Shown in pieces: positions 45,980 through 55,129 of a DNA stretch of 64,000 bases. A program made the translations under genes and the position numbers. This DNA comes from Candidatus Zixiibacteriota bacterium (lineage in GTDB: Bacteria; Zixibacteria; MSB-5A5; GN15; JACZUZ01). The notes under the pieces are model-generated. The model had not been told where the DNA came from, made no database searches, and saw only the letters and a program-made list of their open reading frames with translations. How positions within the stretch are numbered: the first letter of the stretch is position 1; each line of letters opens with the position of its first letter. The stretch covers positions 186,001 through 250,000 of the forward strand of contig JAJRPM010000004.1 in the NCBI GenBank assembly GCA_024280775.1. The letters run 5' to 3'.

Positions 45980-46762
45980 TTAGGTTAAATCGGTGTCGGT
46001 CTTGCCCTTGGTGCGAATCAGGTCAAAGGCCAGCAAGCCAAATATCCCAACAAGAATCAGGATATAGACAGCCGTATAGGACCCGCTACCCTCCTGATGC
46101 GCCGAGCCTACTGAAGTGATACGCCATTGATCCAGGAACTGAACACGGTTAATTAGCAACGATATACGCGCCATGACCGTGAATCCAAACGAGGCGCCAA
46201 AACCAAGCATCAAAGTCCATATTCCAACTGTGGCGACACCACCGAACCAACCTTTGTGCTCTTTGGAGAAGTAGAAATAAATTAGAGCCGCAAGAGAGCC
46301 AATAATTATTATTAAGGACGCAAATGAGTTGGTGTAGTTCAGTAGACCGCCGTCAAAGAGGTTCCCCCAATGCAATTCAACCATCATAGCCTGTAATTGC
46401 TCAGTGACTTTGGTTTGCATTTCAAGAGGTATCGCCAGCCCGGTTGCAATTCCGATATAAATAGCAATCGGATACCTGGAAACCCAGGCCAGCTTCTTTG
46501 AAAAACGAGTCCACATGAGCACACCTAGAATCAATGGAATAAGATACACCATCTGCCCATCGTAGAGCTTTTCAACCAACTGTGTCTTAAGCGAGCCGTA
46601 ATACAGGATAATCACAAAATATCCGGCGGAAACACCTACCACAAGATGCTCGGCGATTTTGTAAAGCGGGTTGTCTTTATATAAGAATGAGAATGTCGCC
46701 AAAGTCAAAAATGCGGCGAAGGTCATCCACAGGTAGTCACCTAATTCCATAACTGGATTCAT
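45980..46762 (-). CDS. Module 1 protein D: polytopic membrane protein
   Basis: A 260-residue protein with about seven hydrophobic segments. The family core is 'FSFLYKDNPLYKIAEHLVVG' near residue 25 and 'FSKEHKGWFGGVATVGIWTL' near residue 165, followed by LGFGASFGFTVMARISLLI. These stretches are shared with the D proteins of modules 2 and 3. This copy has an extra C-terminal segment (after residue 220) with one more transmembrane helix. It overlaps gene C by one base and is the last gene of the module. I know of no characterised homologue; function is unknown. It is probably a scaffold or channel-like subunit of a membrane complex with A, B and C. Confidence 0.75.
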   Translation of the reverse strand: MNPVMELGDYLWMTFAAFLTLATFSFLYKDNPLYKIAEHLVVGVSAGYFVIILYYGSLKTQLVEKLYDGQMVYLIPLILGVLMWTRFSKKLAWVSRYPIAIYIGIATGLAIPLEMQTKVTEQLQAMMVELHWGNLFDGGLLNYTNSFASLIIIIGSLAALIYFYFSKEHKGWFGGVATVGIWTLMLGFGASFGFTVMARISLLINRVQFLDQWRITSVGSAHQEGSGSYTAVYILILVGIFGLLAFDLIRTKGKTDTDLT

Positions 46763-47646
46763 TAGAGCCCCCTCTTCTTGTGAGAGCCGAAGTAACCAAT
46801 ATTCGCAATGATAATAAATGCGATTATTGTGAGATGCGCCCAGACTTGCACTTTCATGCCGTCCATTGCCAAACCGGGGTTATCAGCCAAACGCTCATAC
46901 TCGGCGGCGCCCAGCAGACCACCCATCAAACCGAACACTCTACCAGAGCCAAGATAAGGATAGTAATCAGCGGTCATAACACCCGTAAGACCGAGCGCCA
47001 GCTTAACATCATAGCGCGCCGCGGCATATTTAATCCAGGCGTCAACTACGTTTGAACCGGATATATCAATAACCATCTCAATATCATCGTAGTTCTGCAC
47101 ATCTTTCATAATCGGGAGCGAATCCAGAAGAACATCATAATAGTCTCTTGAAAAGAAAGTGCGGAAATTCTGCCCCATGCCGGTAATCACTAACTCAAAA
47201 TAGGCCCGGTAGCCAAGAAAAGCATAATCCACACCATTGACGATTTCACGACCAGGATAGCTGACGCCATTGTATGTCTTTGGCAATGCCGTTGAATCCA
47301 CAATATCCAAAATAGCCTGCTCAGCCATACCCGGACCATTTTGCGAAAGCGAGGTGATAATCACGCCAACTTTCTTGCGGAAGCACTGCTCCATGATGAC
47401 ATAGGTCATAGGATGTAATTCAGCCAGAGCATTGGGATCGTAGTCAATCGCCAGCAGAATCTTCTGACCTTCTTCAAGTCCTTCGATTGCATCAAAAATA
47501 GTCTGCACCTCGCGCGAGGCCGGCACTGGAACATTCATCGGAATGTAGTAGGTAGAGACAACCACAACCGCGAGAACCAAGAACACCCAGCGGCGGTCAA
47601 GGAGCATCACGCGATCAAAGAAACCTTTATTCGAATTGTTACTCAT
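46762..47646 (-). CDS. Module 1 protein C: anchored protein with DYDP motif
   Basis: A 294-residue protein: one N-terminal helix (about 18-35), a large extramembrane alpha/beta-looking domain (about 45-260) and a C-terminal helix (about 265-285). The motif 'KILLAIDYDPNALAELHPM' is shared with modules 2 and 3, as is 'GLMGGLLGAAEYERL' near residue 240. This copy differs at two points that the other copies conserve: the GNE after the YG.DY.N.G segment is replaced by YFE, and the SG.PG..EW stretch reads SGSNVVDAW. Gene order and spacing (directly after B, one-base overlap with D) match the other modules. Function is unknown. Confidence 0.75.
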   Translation of the reverse strand: MSNNSNKGFFDRVMLLDRRWVFLVLAVVVVSTYYIPMNVPVPASREVQTIFDAIEGLEEGQKILLAIDYDPNALAELHPMTYVIMEQCFRKKVGVIITSLSQNGPGMAEQAILDIVDSTALPKTYNGVSYPGREIVNGVDYAFLGYRAYFELVITGMGQNFRTFFSRDYYDVLLDSLPIMKDVQNYDDIEMVIDISGSNVVDAWIKYAAARYDVKLALGLTGVMTADYYPYLGSGRVFGLMGGLLGAAEYERLADNPGLAMDGMKVQVWAHLTIIAFIIIANIGYFGSHKKRGL

Positions 47647-48279
47647 TTAGTCTCTACCCATATAAGCGCGTTCAATTCCCAAAATAACCTTCAAACCGGT
47701 TGCAACTATGCCCAATCCAACTCCCATCCAAATAGCGCGTTTCGCCGCCAAATTCGGAACATTGAGAATCCAGTCAGCAACCGGACGAGTATACTCTGCA
47801 ACAAACGGGAAGAAGCGAATCATCACAATAATAGCTCCGATAAGCAGAATCGAGGCTAGAGCCGAACGCGCGCGGAATGCGCGATAGGCCGCTGAGGCAA
47901 TGAAAAATGCCAGCAGAGAAAACATAGTTGAGTAAATCGGAATAAGAATGTCATTAAAGAAGTGACGGAACATATAGGATTCCTGCCCCTGAAACATGGA
48001 GTTCTCGCCACCAAACTTGAGTCCGAAGATTATCATCCCGAAAAGCCCGAAGAGGGTAATGAAACTGTATTGCCAGTCACGCTTCTTGTGCTTGATTCTA
48101 TCCAGGTTGACAGTAATCAAAGACCAAATACCCAGCGCCAAAGCGAAAATTCCGATAATCGAAGTCCAGTCCAGCATGTTCTCGTTGACTTTTTGCGCAC
48201 CTTCAAGCGGGATGAAGTACAATGCCAACATCAACCAACCAAAGATAAATACAAGCGCTAATGGAATTTGTCTTTTCAT
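47647..48279 (-). CDS. Module 1 protein B: small polytopic membrane protein
   Basis: A 210-residue protein with about six hydrophobic segments, beginning MKRQIP as its paralogues begin MKR.IP. The best conserved stretch is 'STMFSLLAFFIASAAYRAFR' near residue 120, followed by the C-terminal VILGIERAYMGRD. Where modules 2 and 3 have AGQRAI, this copy has AAKRAI. It begins 22 bases after gene A and abuts gene C. The conserved Tyr-Arg-Ala-Phe-Arg stretch at a helix end may face the cytosol. No family of known function is recognised. Confidence 0.75.
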   Translation of the reverse strand: MKRQIPLALVFIFGWLMLALYFIPLEGAQKVNENMLDWTSIIGIFALALGIWSLITVNLDRIKHKKRDWQYSFITLFGLFGMIIFGLKFGGENSMFQGQESYMFRHFFNDILIPIYSTMFSLLAFFIASAAYRAFRARSALASILLIGAIIVMIRFFPFVAEYTRPVADWILNVPNLAAKRAIWMGVGLGIVATGLKVILGIERAYMGRD

Positions 48280-48301
48280 ATTACTCTTAAGCTCTTCTCA
48301 A

Positions 48302-49597
48302 TCAACCAACAGCCTCGAAAGCCTTTGCGAATCCTTCATAGCCCAACCCAGACATAATAACCCCGAGAATCGCCAGGACAACGATCACCGCTTTGGCATA
48401 GTCCTGCGCCTTCAATGCGCCAAGTAACAGTGGCTCACGCCCCAAATAGGCCGATGCCGCATACAGTTCTTCACCAATCAAAGTATAATCACAGGCCACC
48501 ACAAAAAACGGCAACTGAGCGATTTCGTCAGTTCCGGCTATCTGAATTGAACCGGCTATAGCGCCTGTTTCAGCCAGGATTAGTGACTCGGCGTAGAATT
48601 TGCCCAGGTAGATATTAGTTGCCGGACGGTCACGAAGAATAGTGCCGTTTACCGCGGCAACATAAGCGAATTGCGCTTGAGTGACGAAGTAAACTTGATC
48701 GTCGCGATAGGCGTCGGGACGGCCAGCGTCCATGTAACCGGTGCGCACAGTTTCCTGCGCAATAGTGAACACAATCGGATCATAGCATGGCACAATCACG
48801 TCCGTCTGATATTCAGCAACCTTGCGCGCGACTCTGCCGAGAATAGTAAACGAAGCGATTGTCGCAATGTCCGATGCAGTTCCCAGCCCCAGCACATACA
48901 AGATTGGCTTGCCCATTTCAGTAGCGCGACCAATTGCCTCATCGACAGCGTCAATTCCGGCCAGTGGGCGAATATAGAGCGAATCACCACGTTGTTTTGC
49001 GACACGCAGGAAGTACAAAGTCAGCAGGGTAAAAAAGAGCACGAAGAAAAAAACCGGATTGCGACCACTATTCCACCATTGCCCCACCGCTTGAGCCGGG
49101 GCGGAAACTTCTGAGTCCGAGTAAAGAGTCGAATCAGCGGTCACTGCTCGGACACGGTAGAATAAATCTGTTTCAGTAGGGAGATAATCATCGCTGGACT
49201 TATCAGATCCTCCAGCGTCTTTGTAGATCAGAGATGCAGTCACATCCACATCTGAGGGCACAGCTCCAACTTTTTTCCAAGGGCCACTCCGGGCCAATGA
49301 GCGATATATTTCATAGCCAAGGACCAAGGCCTGACCATCAGCAGGAGCTTGTGACTGCGAAAAAGTCACTATTACCGCATGTCCGGCGTCATTGGGAGCG
49401 TCTTCGACTGTCACATTGCCCGGCGCAGCTGGAGCCAACATTGGAGCCAACATTGTTGAAGCATTGTCTACTTCCGCTGTCGCCTCCTGCGACAAGACAG
49501 CAGACGATGAAAACACAATCCCGAACATCATACCGTATACAGCCAAGCGGAAACCTGGCCAAAATGCGTTTCTGGAAGTTCGGGATTGGAGAGTCAT
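48302..49597 (-). CDS. Module 1 protein A: signal peptide, FN3, TM and conserved cytoplasmic domain (DUF6754-like)
   Basis: A 431-residue protein. The signal peptide ends near VLSQEA. An FN3-like domain spans about 55-165 ('YEIYRSLARSGPWKKVG', 'ETDLFYRVRAVTADS'). A transmembrane helix is at about 175-195. The conserved domain (about 205-395) includes 'GIDAVDEAIGRATEMGKPIL', 'FYAESLILAETGAIAG' and 'QLPFFVVACDYTLIGEEL'. A C-terminal helix is at about 400-425. I associate this domain with DUF6754, from memory. In the other two copies the stretch after GKPI is F.PGI.DM.DVQTIAG; here it is YVLGLGTASDIATIAS. A weak promoter-like pair (TTGACG, 16 bp, TAGTGT) lies at 49657-49630 upstream. Confidence 0.75.
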   Translation of the reverse strand: MTLQSRTSRNAFWPGFRLAVYGMMFGIVFSSSAVLSQEATAEVDNASTMLAPMLAPAAPGNVTVEDAPNDAGHAVIVTFSQSQAPADGQALVLGYEIYRSLARSGPWKKVGAVPSDVDVTASLIYKDAGGSDKSSDDYLPTETDLFYRVRAVTADSTLYSDSEVSAPAQAVGQWWNSGRNPVFFFVLFFTLLTLYFLRVAKQRGDSLYIRPLAGIDAVDEAIGRATEMGKPILYVLGLGTASDIATIASFTILGRVARKVAEYQTDVIVPCYDPIVFTIAQETVRTGYMDAGRPDAYRDDQVYFVTQAQFAYVAAVNGTILRDRPATNIYLGKFYAESLILAETGAIAGSIQIAGTDEIAQLPFFVVACDYTLIGEELYAASAYLGREPLLLGALKAQDYAKAVIVVLAILGVIMSGLGYEGFAKAFEAVG

Positions 49598-49769
49598 AGT
49601 TTTGTCTATTTATATCGTCTTAGAGTAAAACACTAACGATTTCTGATGGGCCGTCAAATCCATTGGCTTCATCGGCGCCACATCTGCGGCTGTTAATAGC
49701 CGCGCCCAATATCAACAACAAGATAAAAAAATGCAAGTCCGAATCTATCGGGTTAATTCAGCGTTAACT
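49598..49769 (-). promoter_or_regulatory. Gap between modules 2 and 1, weak promoter candidate
   Basis: This 172-bp gap is the only sizeable one inside the three-module locus. It contains a small hairpin (GCGGCT..AGCCGC near 49687-49706) and a weak -35/-10 pair at 49657-49630 on the minus strand. Module 1 may therefore have its own transcription start. Confidence 0.3.
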
Positions 49770-50585
49770 TCAACTAATAATTCCGGCCCAGTCTCTGAAA
49801 AGAAAAGTTAGACGACCCACTAGTAGCGAGACTCTGCCCATAACCGTATAGCCAAAAGACGCTCCAAAAGTGACCATCAACACCCATATTCCCAGGCGCG
49901 ATACTCTCCCGAACCATCCGGTATGCTCCTTCGAGAAGAAGAAATAAACTAATCCACTTATGACACCCACCACAATAACCCAATTTGAAAGCATTTTGAT
50001 AAACTGGCCGCCGTAACTAAGATCGAAGTTTGAAACAAAATCTCCGAATCCGGTCCAATCTGGCAAAAGCGGCAGACTCATGGTGCTGGATATTTGAGAA
50101 ATGAAATTGGCTTTCAGGTTAGCAGTCATCAGTAGTCCGGCAGTAGAGGCGACAATAAACGCCAATGTCCATTTTGAGAGCCAGCCAATTTTCAGGCTAT
50201 CCGGCAACAGTCGAGTCAACAAAAGCAAACCAAAAGCTATGGGAATCCAATAGTCCCATTTGTATCCCAAAAATGGTTGGTCAAGAGCCTCGCTCAACCA
50301 GGGTGACAAATGCGGAATAGCCTGCTGAACAATATTGGACCAAAATCCTACGCACATCCAGTACGCCGCCGAAACTCCCACATACAGATGTTCGGCAAAC
50401 TTGTAGAATGGATTGTCTCGATACAGGAAAGAGAAAATCATCAACGTGAGAAATCCACCTGCAGTAACGATAAACGCATCCCAAAGAGCCTGGGAGCTGT
50501 CGACCGCTTCAAAATCGAACTTCAAAAGCAAAAAACCGATAAACACAATTATCGAAGCAATGGGTATCATCACCTTGCGGTTCAT
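49770..50585 (-). CDS. Module 2 protein D: polytopic membrane protein
   Basis: A 271-residue protein with about seven hydrophobic segments. It has an N-terminal helix (residues 5-22) absent from the other D copies. The core motifs are 'FSFLYRDNPFYKFAEHLYVG' near residue 52 and 'FFFSKEHTGWFGRVSRLGIW' near residue 222, then LMVTFGASFGYTVMGRVSLL. It overlaps the end of gene C by four bases (ATGA-type), so the two are translationally coupled. Function unknown; the strict pairing with A, B and C suggests a common membrane complex. Confidence 0.75.
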   Translation of the reverse strand: MNRKVMIPIASIIVFIGFLLLKFDFEAVDSSQALWDAFIVTAGGFLTLMIFSFLYRDNPFYKFAEHLYVGVSAAYWMCVGFWSNIVQQAIPHLSPWLSEALDQPFLGYKWDYWIPIAFGLLLLTRLLPDSLKIGWLSKWTLAFIVASTAGLLMTANLKANFISQISSTMSLPLLPDWTGFGDFVSNFDLSYGGQFIKMLSNWVIVVGVISGLVYFFFSKEHTGWFGRVSRLGIWVLMVTFGASFGYTVMGRVSLLVGRLTFLFRDWAGIIS

Positions 50586-51574
50586 GCCGAAGCTCCCTTA
50601 CGTTTCTTTGCCAGGAAGAACGAGATATTCGCAAATATGATAAGCAACATTAAGAACACATGTGCGACAGTTTGCGGGCCCATTATCTCGGTGGCCTGCG
50701 CTCTAAATTCGCCGTATTTGGGGTAACCCCTGCGAAGCATTTTTTCGTATTCAGATGCGCCCTTCGACCCACCCATCATTCCATTCATTTGTTGTGGATA
50801 ATAAGGATACAACTGCGGAGCGGAAACTGCGGCGGCGCCGCTTCCCATCAACGCTCCCGAGGGTTCTACCACATACTCAACCCACTCTTTTATCCCCGGA
50901 CGACCACTGCCAATGGCAACGATATAACTGAAATCCGGGCAAGCGGTGACACCTGTCATCATCGGGAGACTATCAAGCACTATACCGGAAACGTCAGTCG
51001 GAAATGTCTTACGAAAATCAGTCGCTATGACCTTCAACACCGCTTCATTGCCAGCTCGGTATCCAACATTGCAATAGTCTTCTCCATACACCAACTCCGG
51101 GAAATCAGGTCGGATGGCCGTTATGACATCAGCTATCATCGCCCCACCTGTTCCCCATAGTGTCATATAACAAATCTTCAATTTCTTTTCCAGGCAATGT
51201 TGTGACACCGCTATGGCCATAGGTTGCAATTCGGGAGCGCCGGAAGGATCATAGTCTAGTGACAGAAGCACTTTGTCGCCTTCTTCCAGATTCTCAATTG
51301 TATCGAAGATATTACGCACTACCACTGTCTCCTGGACCGGCAACACAATCCCCGTTAGAACTGCGCCCGCGACAGTCAGACCCATCATCAGGAAGATGAC
51401 ACGTCTTTCAACTTCGCGCCCCTTAATGGTGCGCCAAAACACCCAACCGACACCCGCAACGAAAAGAATCCAGAATATCCAGCTAAAGACCGGCCCCAGA
51501 CCGTGCGAGACAACCGAAAACAATGGCGAAAACAATGGCGAAAACACTGGCGATAGAAATAGCGCTTGTATCAT
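50582..51574 (-). CDS. Module 2 protein C: anchored protein with DYDP motif
   Basis: A 330-residue protein, the longest of the three C copies. It has two to three N-terminal hydrophobic segments (to about residue 80), an extramembrane domain (about 85-300) and a C-terminal helix (about 303-322). Conserved motifs are 'KVLLSLDYDPSGAPELQPM', 'EDYCNVGYRAGNEAVLKVIA', 'VAIGSGRPGIKEWVEYV' and 'MNGMMGGSKGASEYEKML'. The pattern suggests an alpha/beta domain with an Asp-rich strand end; I do not recognise it. It overlaps gene B and gene D by four bases on each side. Confidence 0.75.
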   Translation of the reverse strand: MIQALFLSPVFSPLFSPLFSVVSHGLGPVFSWIFWILFVAGVGWVFWRTIKGREVERRVIFLMMGLTVAGAVLTGIVLPVQETVVVRNIFDTIENLEEGDKVLLSLDYDPSGAPELQPMAIAVSQHCLEKKLKICYMTLWGTGGAMIADVITAIRPDFPELVYGEDYCNVGYRAGNEAVLKVIATDFRKTFPTDVSGIVLDSLPMMTGVTACPDFSYIVAIGSGRPGIKEWVEYVVEPSGALMGSGAAAVSAPQLYPYYPQQMNGMMGGSKGASEYEKMLRRGYPKYGEFRAQATEIMGPQTVAHVFLMLLIIFANISFFLAKKRKGASA

Positions 51575-52260
51575 TCATCACCTCCGCTGAGGTGAGTGCG
51601 TTCGATTCCCAAAATCACACGCAGTGACATCGAGACAATTCCTAAAGCAATGCCAATAAGGATTGCGCGTTGCCCAGCTAGATTGGCTTTGGCCAGCAAC
51701 CAGAGCGAGAGATTCTCAACTTTGAAGAACGACACCCAGTCGGGCATCCATCCGGTGGCAACAACACCGACAAAAGTTTGTCCCATCAGAATAATAAACG
51801 CAGAAACCAACAGGACTGTCGCATCGGAGTTCTTGGCTCGAAATGCGCGATATGACGCCGAAGCGATAAAGAACGCCAGCAGAGAATACATGCTCGCCGA
51901 AAGCGGCGCCTTGACCGCATCGAATAGATTTTTGAACCATGAACCATTTGCGTTCAGGTCAGCGGCATACCCCGCAGTCGCCATCTCCGGGTTGCCGAGT
52001 TTGAATAGTCCCAACGCCAGCATCACAAAGAAACCAACTACTGTGACAAGCGCATACTCCCAATCCGTTCTCTTGCTGAATACTTTTTGCAAATTGATTT
52101 TCAACAATGACCCGCCGCCAAGAAAGAATGCGAAGACAGAAATAATCTGGAAATAGATTAACACGTCTTCACGCATCTTGCCCCAAGGCGGGACAAACTC
52201 GGCAATGACCAGAACAAATCCGGTGACAATTGTAATTATCCATGGTATTGTGCGCTTCAT
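51571..52260 (-). CDS. Module 2 protein B: small polytopic membrane protein
   Basis: A 229-residue protein with about six hydrophobic segments, starting MKRTIP. Shared motifs are 'SMYSLLAFFIASASYRAFRA' near residue 120 and 'AGQRAILIGIALGIVSMSLR' followed by VILGIERTHLSGG at the C-terminus. It starts 14 bases after the end of gene A and overlaps gene C by four bases. No family of known function is recognised. Confidence 0.75.
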   Translation of the reverse strand: MKRTIPWIITIVTGFVLVIAEFVPPWGKMREDVLIYFQIISVFAFFLGGGSLLKINLQKVFSKRTDWEYALVTVVGFFVMLALGLFKLGNPEMATAGYAADLNANGSWFKNLFDAVKAPLSASMYSLLAFFIASASYRAFRAKNSDATVLLVSAFIILMGQTFVGVVATGWMPDWVSFFKVENLSLWLLAKANLAGQRAILIGIALGIVSMSLRVILGIERTHLSGGDE

Positions 52261-52274
52261 TGACTATCGATCGT

Positions 52275-53549
52275 CTACTGACCGCCTCCAAATACTGACC
52301 AAATTCCATGAAAGGCGCCTCTGAAAGTCTCGATATTCATGCCTTCTTCAGAGCCAAGCGTCGCTAACACCGCTCCAATCAATACCGCCGCCATCGCAAT
52401 AACCTTACCAACATCCTGCCCCTTAAGTGAGCCAAGTTGCTTGGCTTCTCCACTTAGATAAGCCGAGGCTGCAAAAAGCTCCTCGCCAATAAGCGTATAG
52501 TCACATGCGGCGACAAAAAACGGCAACTGCGCCGGTTGAGCTGTTCCTGCGATTTGTATAGCGCCGATTGAATTGCCTGTTTCAGCCAGTATTAGTGATT
52601 CGGCGAAAAATGCTCCGAGATAGAAACAGGTTGCAGGTTTATCGCGCGTCATGATACCGTTTACCGCGGCGACATACCCGAATTGTTCATCTGTGACGTA
52701 GTAAATATCATCAGCTCGGTAAGCGTCCACTCTACCGGCTGTCATATAGGCCTCGCGAACTGTTTCACGGGCCGCTGTCATCGCCAGTGATGCGCGTGTC
52801 GGAACAAAGATTCGTGATTCGTATTCGGCTACCTGCTTGGCGACTTTCGCCAGTATGGTCATACCGGCGATTGTCTGGACATCATCCATATCATGAATAC
52901 CCGGAATAAACAAAATCGGACGGCCCATTTCGGTTGCGCGACCAATGGCTTCTTCTACCGCCTGAAGACCGGCAATCTTGCGCAAGAACATCTGCTTCCC
53001 TTTTCGCGCGTGATAAATAAAATACATCACCGAGCCGCCGATTAGAACCAGCAAGATAAACACCCACACTTCATCCCAATCAAACCACTCCCGCTCGGTT
53101 GTAACTTCGGCCGAAACAATAGGCTCAGAGACCTGGCCGGAAAGTGTATATGAGCTTACTGAGTACTGATAGGTTTCACCGCGGGTCAAACCTATATCTG
53201 CAAAAGATGAGGTAAGCGAAAAAACCGCTCCTATAGAGTCGAATTCGGCAGAACCTGCGACGCTGCGGTAAATGATATAACCGGCCACGTTGCGCATACC
53301 GGCAGTATCATCGAAAGACAAATCCCAACTCACATCAACGGCCTCACCGATGTCATACTTGTGATCCACAGCTAGGACATTCGTTGGCGCCGCCGGAGCG
53401 CCCTCAAGCTCTGCAGATGTTGAATCGGTAACTGATATATCGGAATCTTGCGCAAGTAATGGCGCGGAATAAGCGGCAAAAACAAGTAGTGATAATAGTG
53501 ATGTAAGGAAAGTTTTTCTTGAGATGGATAAGCGGCTTAATCGACTCAT
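52275..53549 (-). CDS. Module 2 protein A: signal peptide, FN3, TM and conserved cytoplasmic domain (DUF6754-like)
   Basis: About 424 residues from the ATG at 53549 (GAGAG upstream); the open frame extends to 53600 but would overlap module 3 gene D. The signal peptide ends near APLLAQ. An FN3-like domain (about 45-145) is followed by a helix (about 155-175) and the conserved domain (about 180-375): 'GLQAVEEAIGRATEMGRPIL', 'PGIHDMDDVQTIAGMTIL', 'FFAESLILAETGNSIGAIQ', 'QLPFFVAACDYTLIGEELF'. A C-terminal helix follows 'LGSLKGQDVGK'. It lies 20 bp downstream of module 3 gene D, so modules 3 and 2 probably share one transcript. Confidence 0.77.
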   Translation of the reverse strand: MSRLSRLSISRKTFLTSLLSLLVFAAYSAPLLAQDSDISVTDSTSAELEGAPAAPTNVLAVDHKYDIGEAVDVSWDLSFDDTAGMRNVAGYIIYRSVAGSAEFDSIGAVFSLTSSFADIGLTRGETYQYSVSSYTLSGQVSEPIVSAEVTTEREWFDWDEVWVFILLVLIGGSVMYFIYHARKGKQMFLRKIAGLQAVEEAIGRATEMGRPILFIPGIHDMDDVQTIAGMTILAKVAKQVAEYESRIFVPTRASLAMTAARETVREAYMTAGRVDAYRADDIYYVTDEQFGYVAAVNGIMTRDKPATCFYLGAFFAESLILAETGNSIGAIQIAGTAQPAQLPFFVAACDYTLIGEELFAASAYLSGEAKQLGSLKGQDVGKVIAMAAVLIGAVLATLGSEEGMNIETFRGAFHGIWSVFGGGQ

Positions 53550-53569
53550 ATATCTCTCTGGTAACACTC

Positions 53570-54223
53570 TTAGAACATTTGTCCGAAATTTGTAGCCCAA
53601 CTACTAAAGAGGAAATCCAAGCGACCAATCAGAAGTGACATACGACTCATGACCGTGTAACCGAACGAGGCTCCGAAAGTGACCATCAAAAACCAAATAC
53701 CGACTTTCGCCGCGCCACCAAAGATTCCTTTGTGCTCTTTCGAGAAAAAGAAGTAAATCAATCCGGTCACCGTGCCAATAGCTACCGTAAACGAACCAAG
53801 CGTGGCCAGGAAAGTGTCCTGTATCAGTGGTTGCATTGTCGAAGCAATCTGATTCATCGCATTCGAAACAAAGAAAGTCATCATATACAGACCGGCGGTA
53901 GCGCCAACAATGAACGCCAGCGGCCAGCGAGAGAGCCAGTTTATCTTGGGAATCATGCGACACAGCATCAAAACACCAAGTATCGCTCCGCCCCAAAGCC
54001 ACATATCCGGATCTGCTCCGCTACCTTCAGGAGGTATAACCCCCAGCCAAAACTTCTTGTATAGGGCGCTATAGAAATATTCAACCGCCCAATAAGCCGC
54101 TGAGACTCCGATAAAAATCGCCTCACAGACCTTGTAAACCGGGTTATCCTTGTAAAGGAAGGAGAAAATACCCAGAGTCAAGACACCGGCAATGAATATT
54201 CCTATGGGACTTGCGTCAGCCAT
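53570..54223 (-). CDS. Module 3 protein D: polytopic membrane protein
   Basis: A 217-residue protein, the shortest D copy, with about six hydrophobic segments and no extra terminal helix; it may show the minimal form of the family. Core motifs are 'FSFLYKDNPVYKVCEAIFIG' near residue 20 and 'FFFSKEHKGIFGGAAKVGIW' near residue 157, followed by LMVTFGASFGYTVMSRMSLL. It starts three bases after gene C ends. Function unknown. Confidence 0.75.
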   Translation of the reverse strand: MADASPIGIFIAGVLTLGIFSFLYKDNPVYKVCEAIFIGVSAAYWAVEYFYSALYKKFWLGVIPPEGSGADPDMWLWGGAILGVLMLCRMIPKINWLSRWPLAFIVGATAGLYMMTFFVSNAMNQIASTMQPLIQDTFLATLGSFTVAIGTVTGLIYFFFSKEHKGIFGGAAKVGIWFLMVTFGASFGYTVMSRMSLLIGRLDFLFSSWATNFGQMF

Positions 54224-54226
54224 GCT

Positions 54227-55129
54227 CTAACCGTTTTTCCTTTTCCGGGTGCGGAAATATGCTGTATTACCAATGATGATAAAGAGAATCACTATAGCGT
54301 GTGTCGAGATTTGAGAAAGTAACATCGTCGAACCAGCTCCGGGCATTCCCAGCGCCTTTTCAAATTCCGCCGCGCCACTCATCCCACCAAGCAAACCGAC
54401 CATCTGATTCGCTCTCAAGTACGGATAAATCTGCGGAGCCTGCACAGCAGTGTTGCCAGCGCCTAATGTTGCGCCAAACCTATCCACCGCAAACTGCACC
54501 CACTCTACTGTCCCGGGCTTACCTGCGCTGAAGTTCATCACAAAATCGATGTTGCTGAAATTCACAATATTTTGCAAAACCGGAATTGAGTCATAGGGTG
54601 TCTGACGTTGATCACGAGAGAACATCGCCTTGAACCCCGAACCCATTCGCTGAATCACAAACTCATTGCCCGACTGAAACCCAAGATTCACATAATCTAT
54701 GCCGTACTGCGGATTCATCGCCTGTACATCAGGGTCCAAAAGCGCCGCGGCAATCGCTTGATCAGCCTGCTGTGGTCCCTGCGGCCAAAGTCCCATTACG
54801 ATTACATCCAAGTCATTCTTGAACGCCATCTTAAAAAATGCTTCGGCCATCGGTTGTAACTCAGGAGCTGACGGTGGATCGTAATCAAACGCCGCCAGGA
54901 TTTTCGAGTTAGGCGGCAACTCTTCCAGCGCATCCACCAAAGCCTGCACATCAGGGGTTACATGCACCGGCGGAAGCAAATCCATAAACAGCGGCAACCC
55001 TGCGGCAAACGCCACATAGACAAAAACCACCCGACGGCTAACCGGATTGCCGATAATCGTGCGATACAACACATAGATCAAACTAAGTCCCAACAGGGCC
55101 ATACCGATAATAGCGAGTGTGTTACCCAT
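54227..55129 (-). CDS. Module 3 protein C: anchored protein with DYDP motif
   Basis: A 300-residue protein with two N-terminal hydrophobic segments (about 5-25 and 33-52), an extramembrane domain (about 55-270) and a C-terminal helix (about 275-292). Conserved motifs are 'KILAAFDYDPPSAPELQPM', 'GIDYVNLGFQSGNEFVIQRM', 'NFSAGKPGTVEWVQFAVDRF' and 'MVGLLGGMSGAAEFEKAL'. Its ATG shares one base with the TGA of gene B (TGATG), a sign of coupled translation. The fold and function are not known to me. Confidence 0.75.
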   Translation of the reverse strand: MGNTLAIIGMALLGLSLIYVLYRTIIGNPVSRRVVFVYVAFAAGLPLFMDLLPPVHVTPDVQALVDALEELPPNSKILAAFDYDPPSAPELQPMAEAFFKMAFKNDLDVIVMGLWPQGPQQADQAIAAALLDPDVQAMNPQYGIDYVNLGFQSGNEFVIQRMGSGFKAMFSRDQRQTPYDSIPVLQNIVNFSNIDFVMNFSAGKPGTVEWVQFAVDRFGATLGAGNTAVQAPQIYPYLRANQMVGLLGGMSGAAEFEKALGMPGAGSTMLLSQISTHAIVILFIIIGNTAYFRTRKRKNG

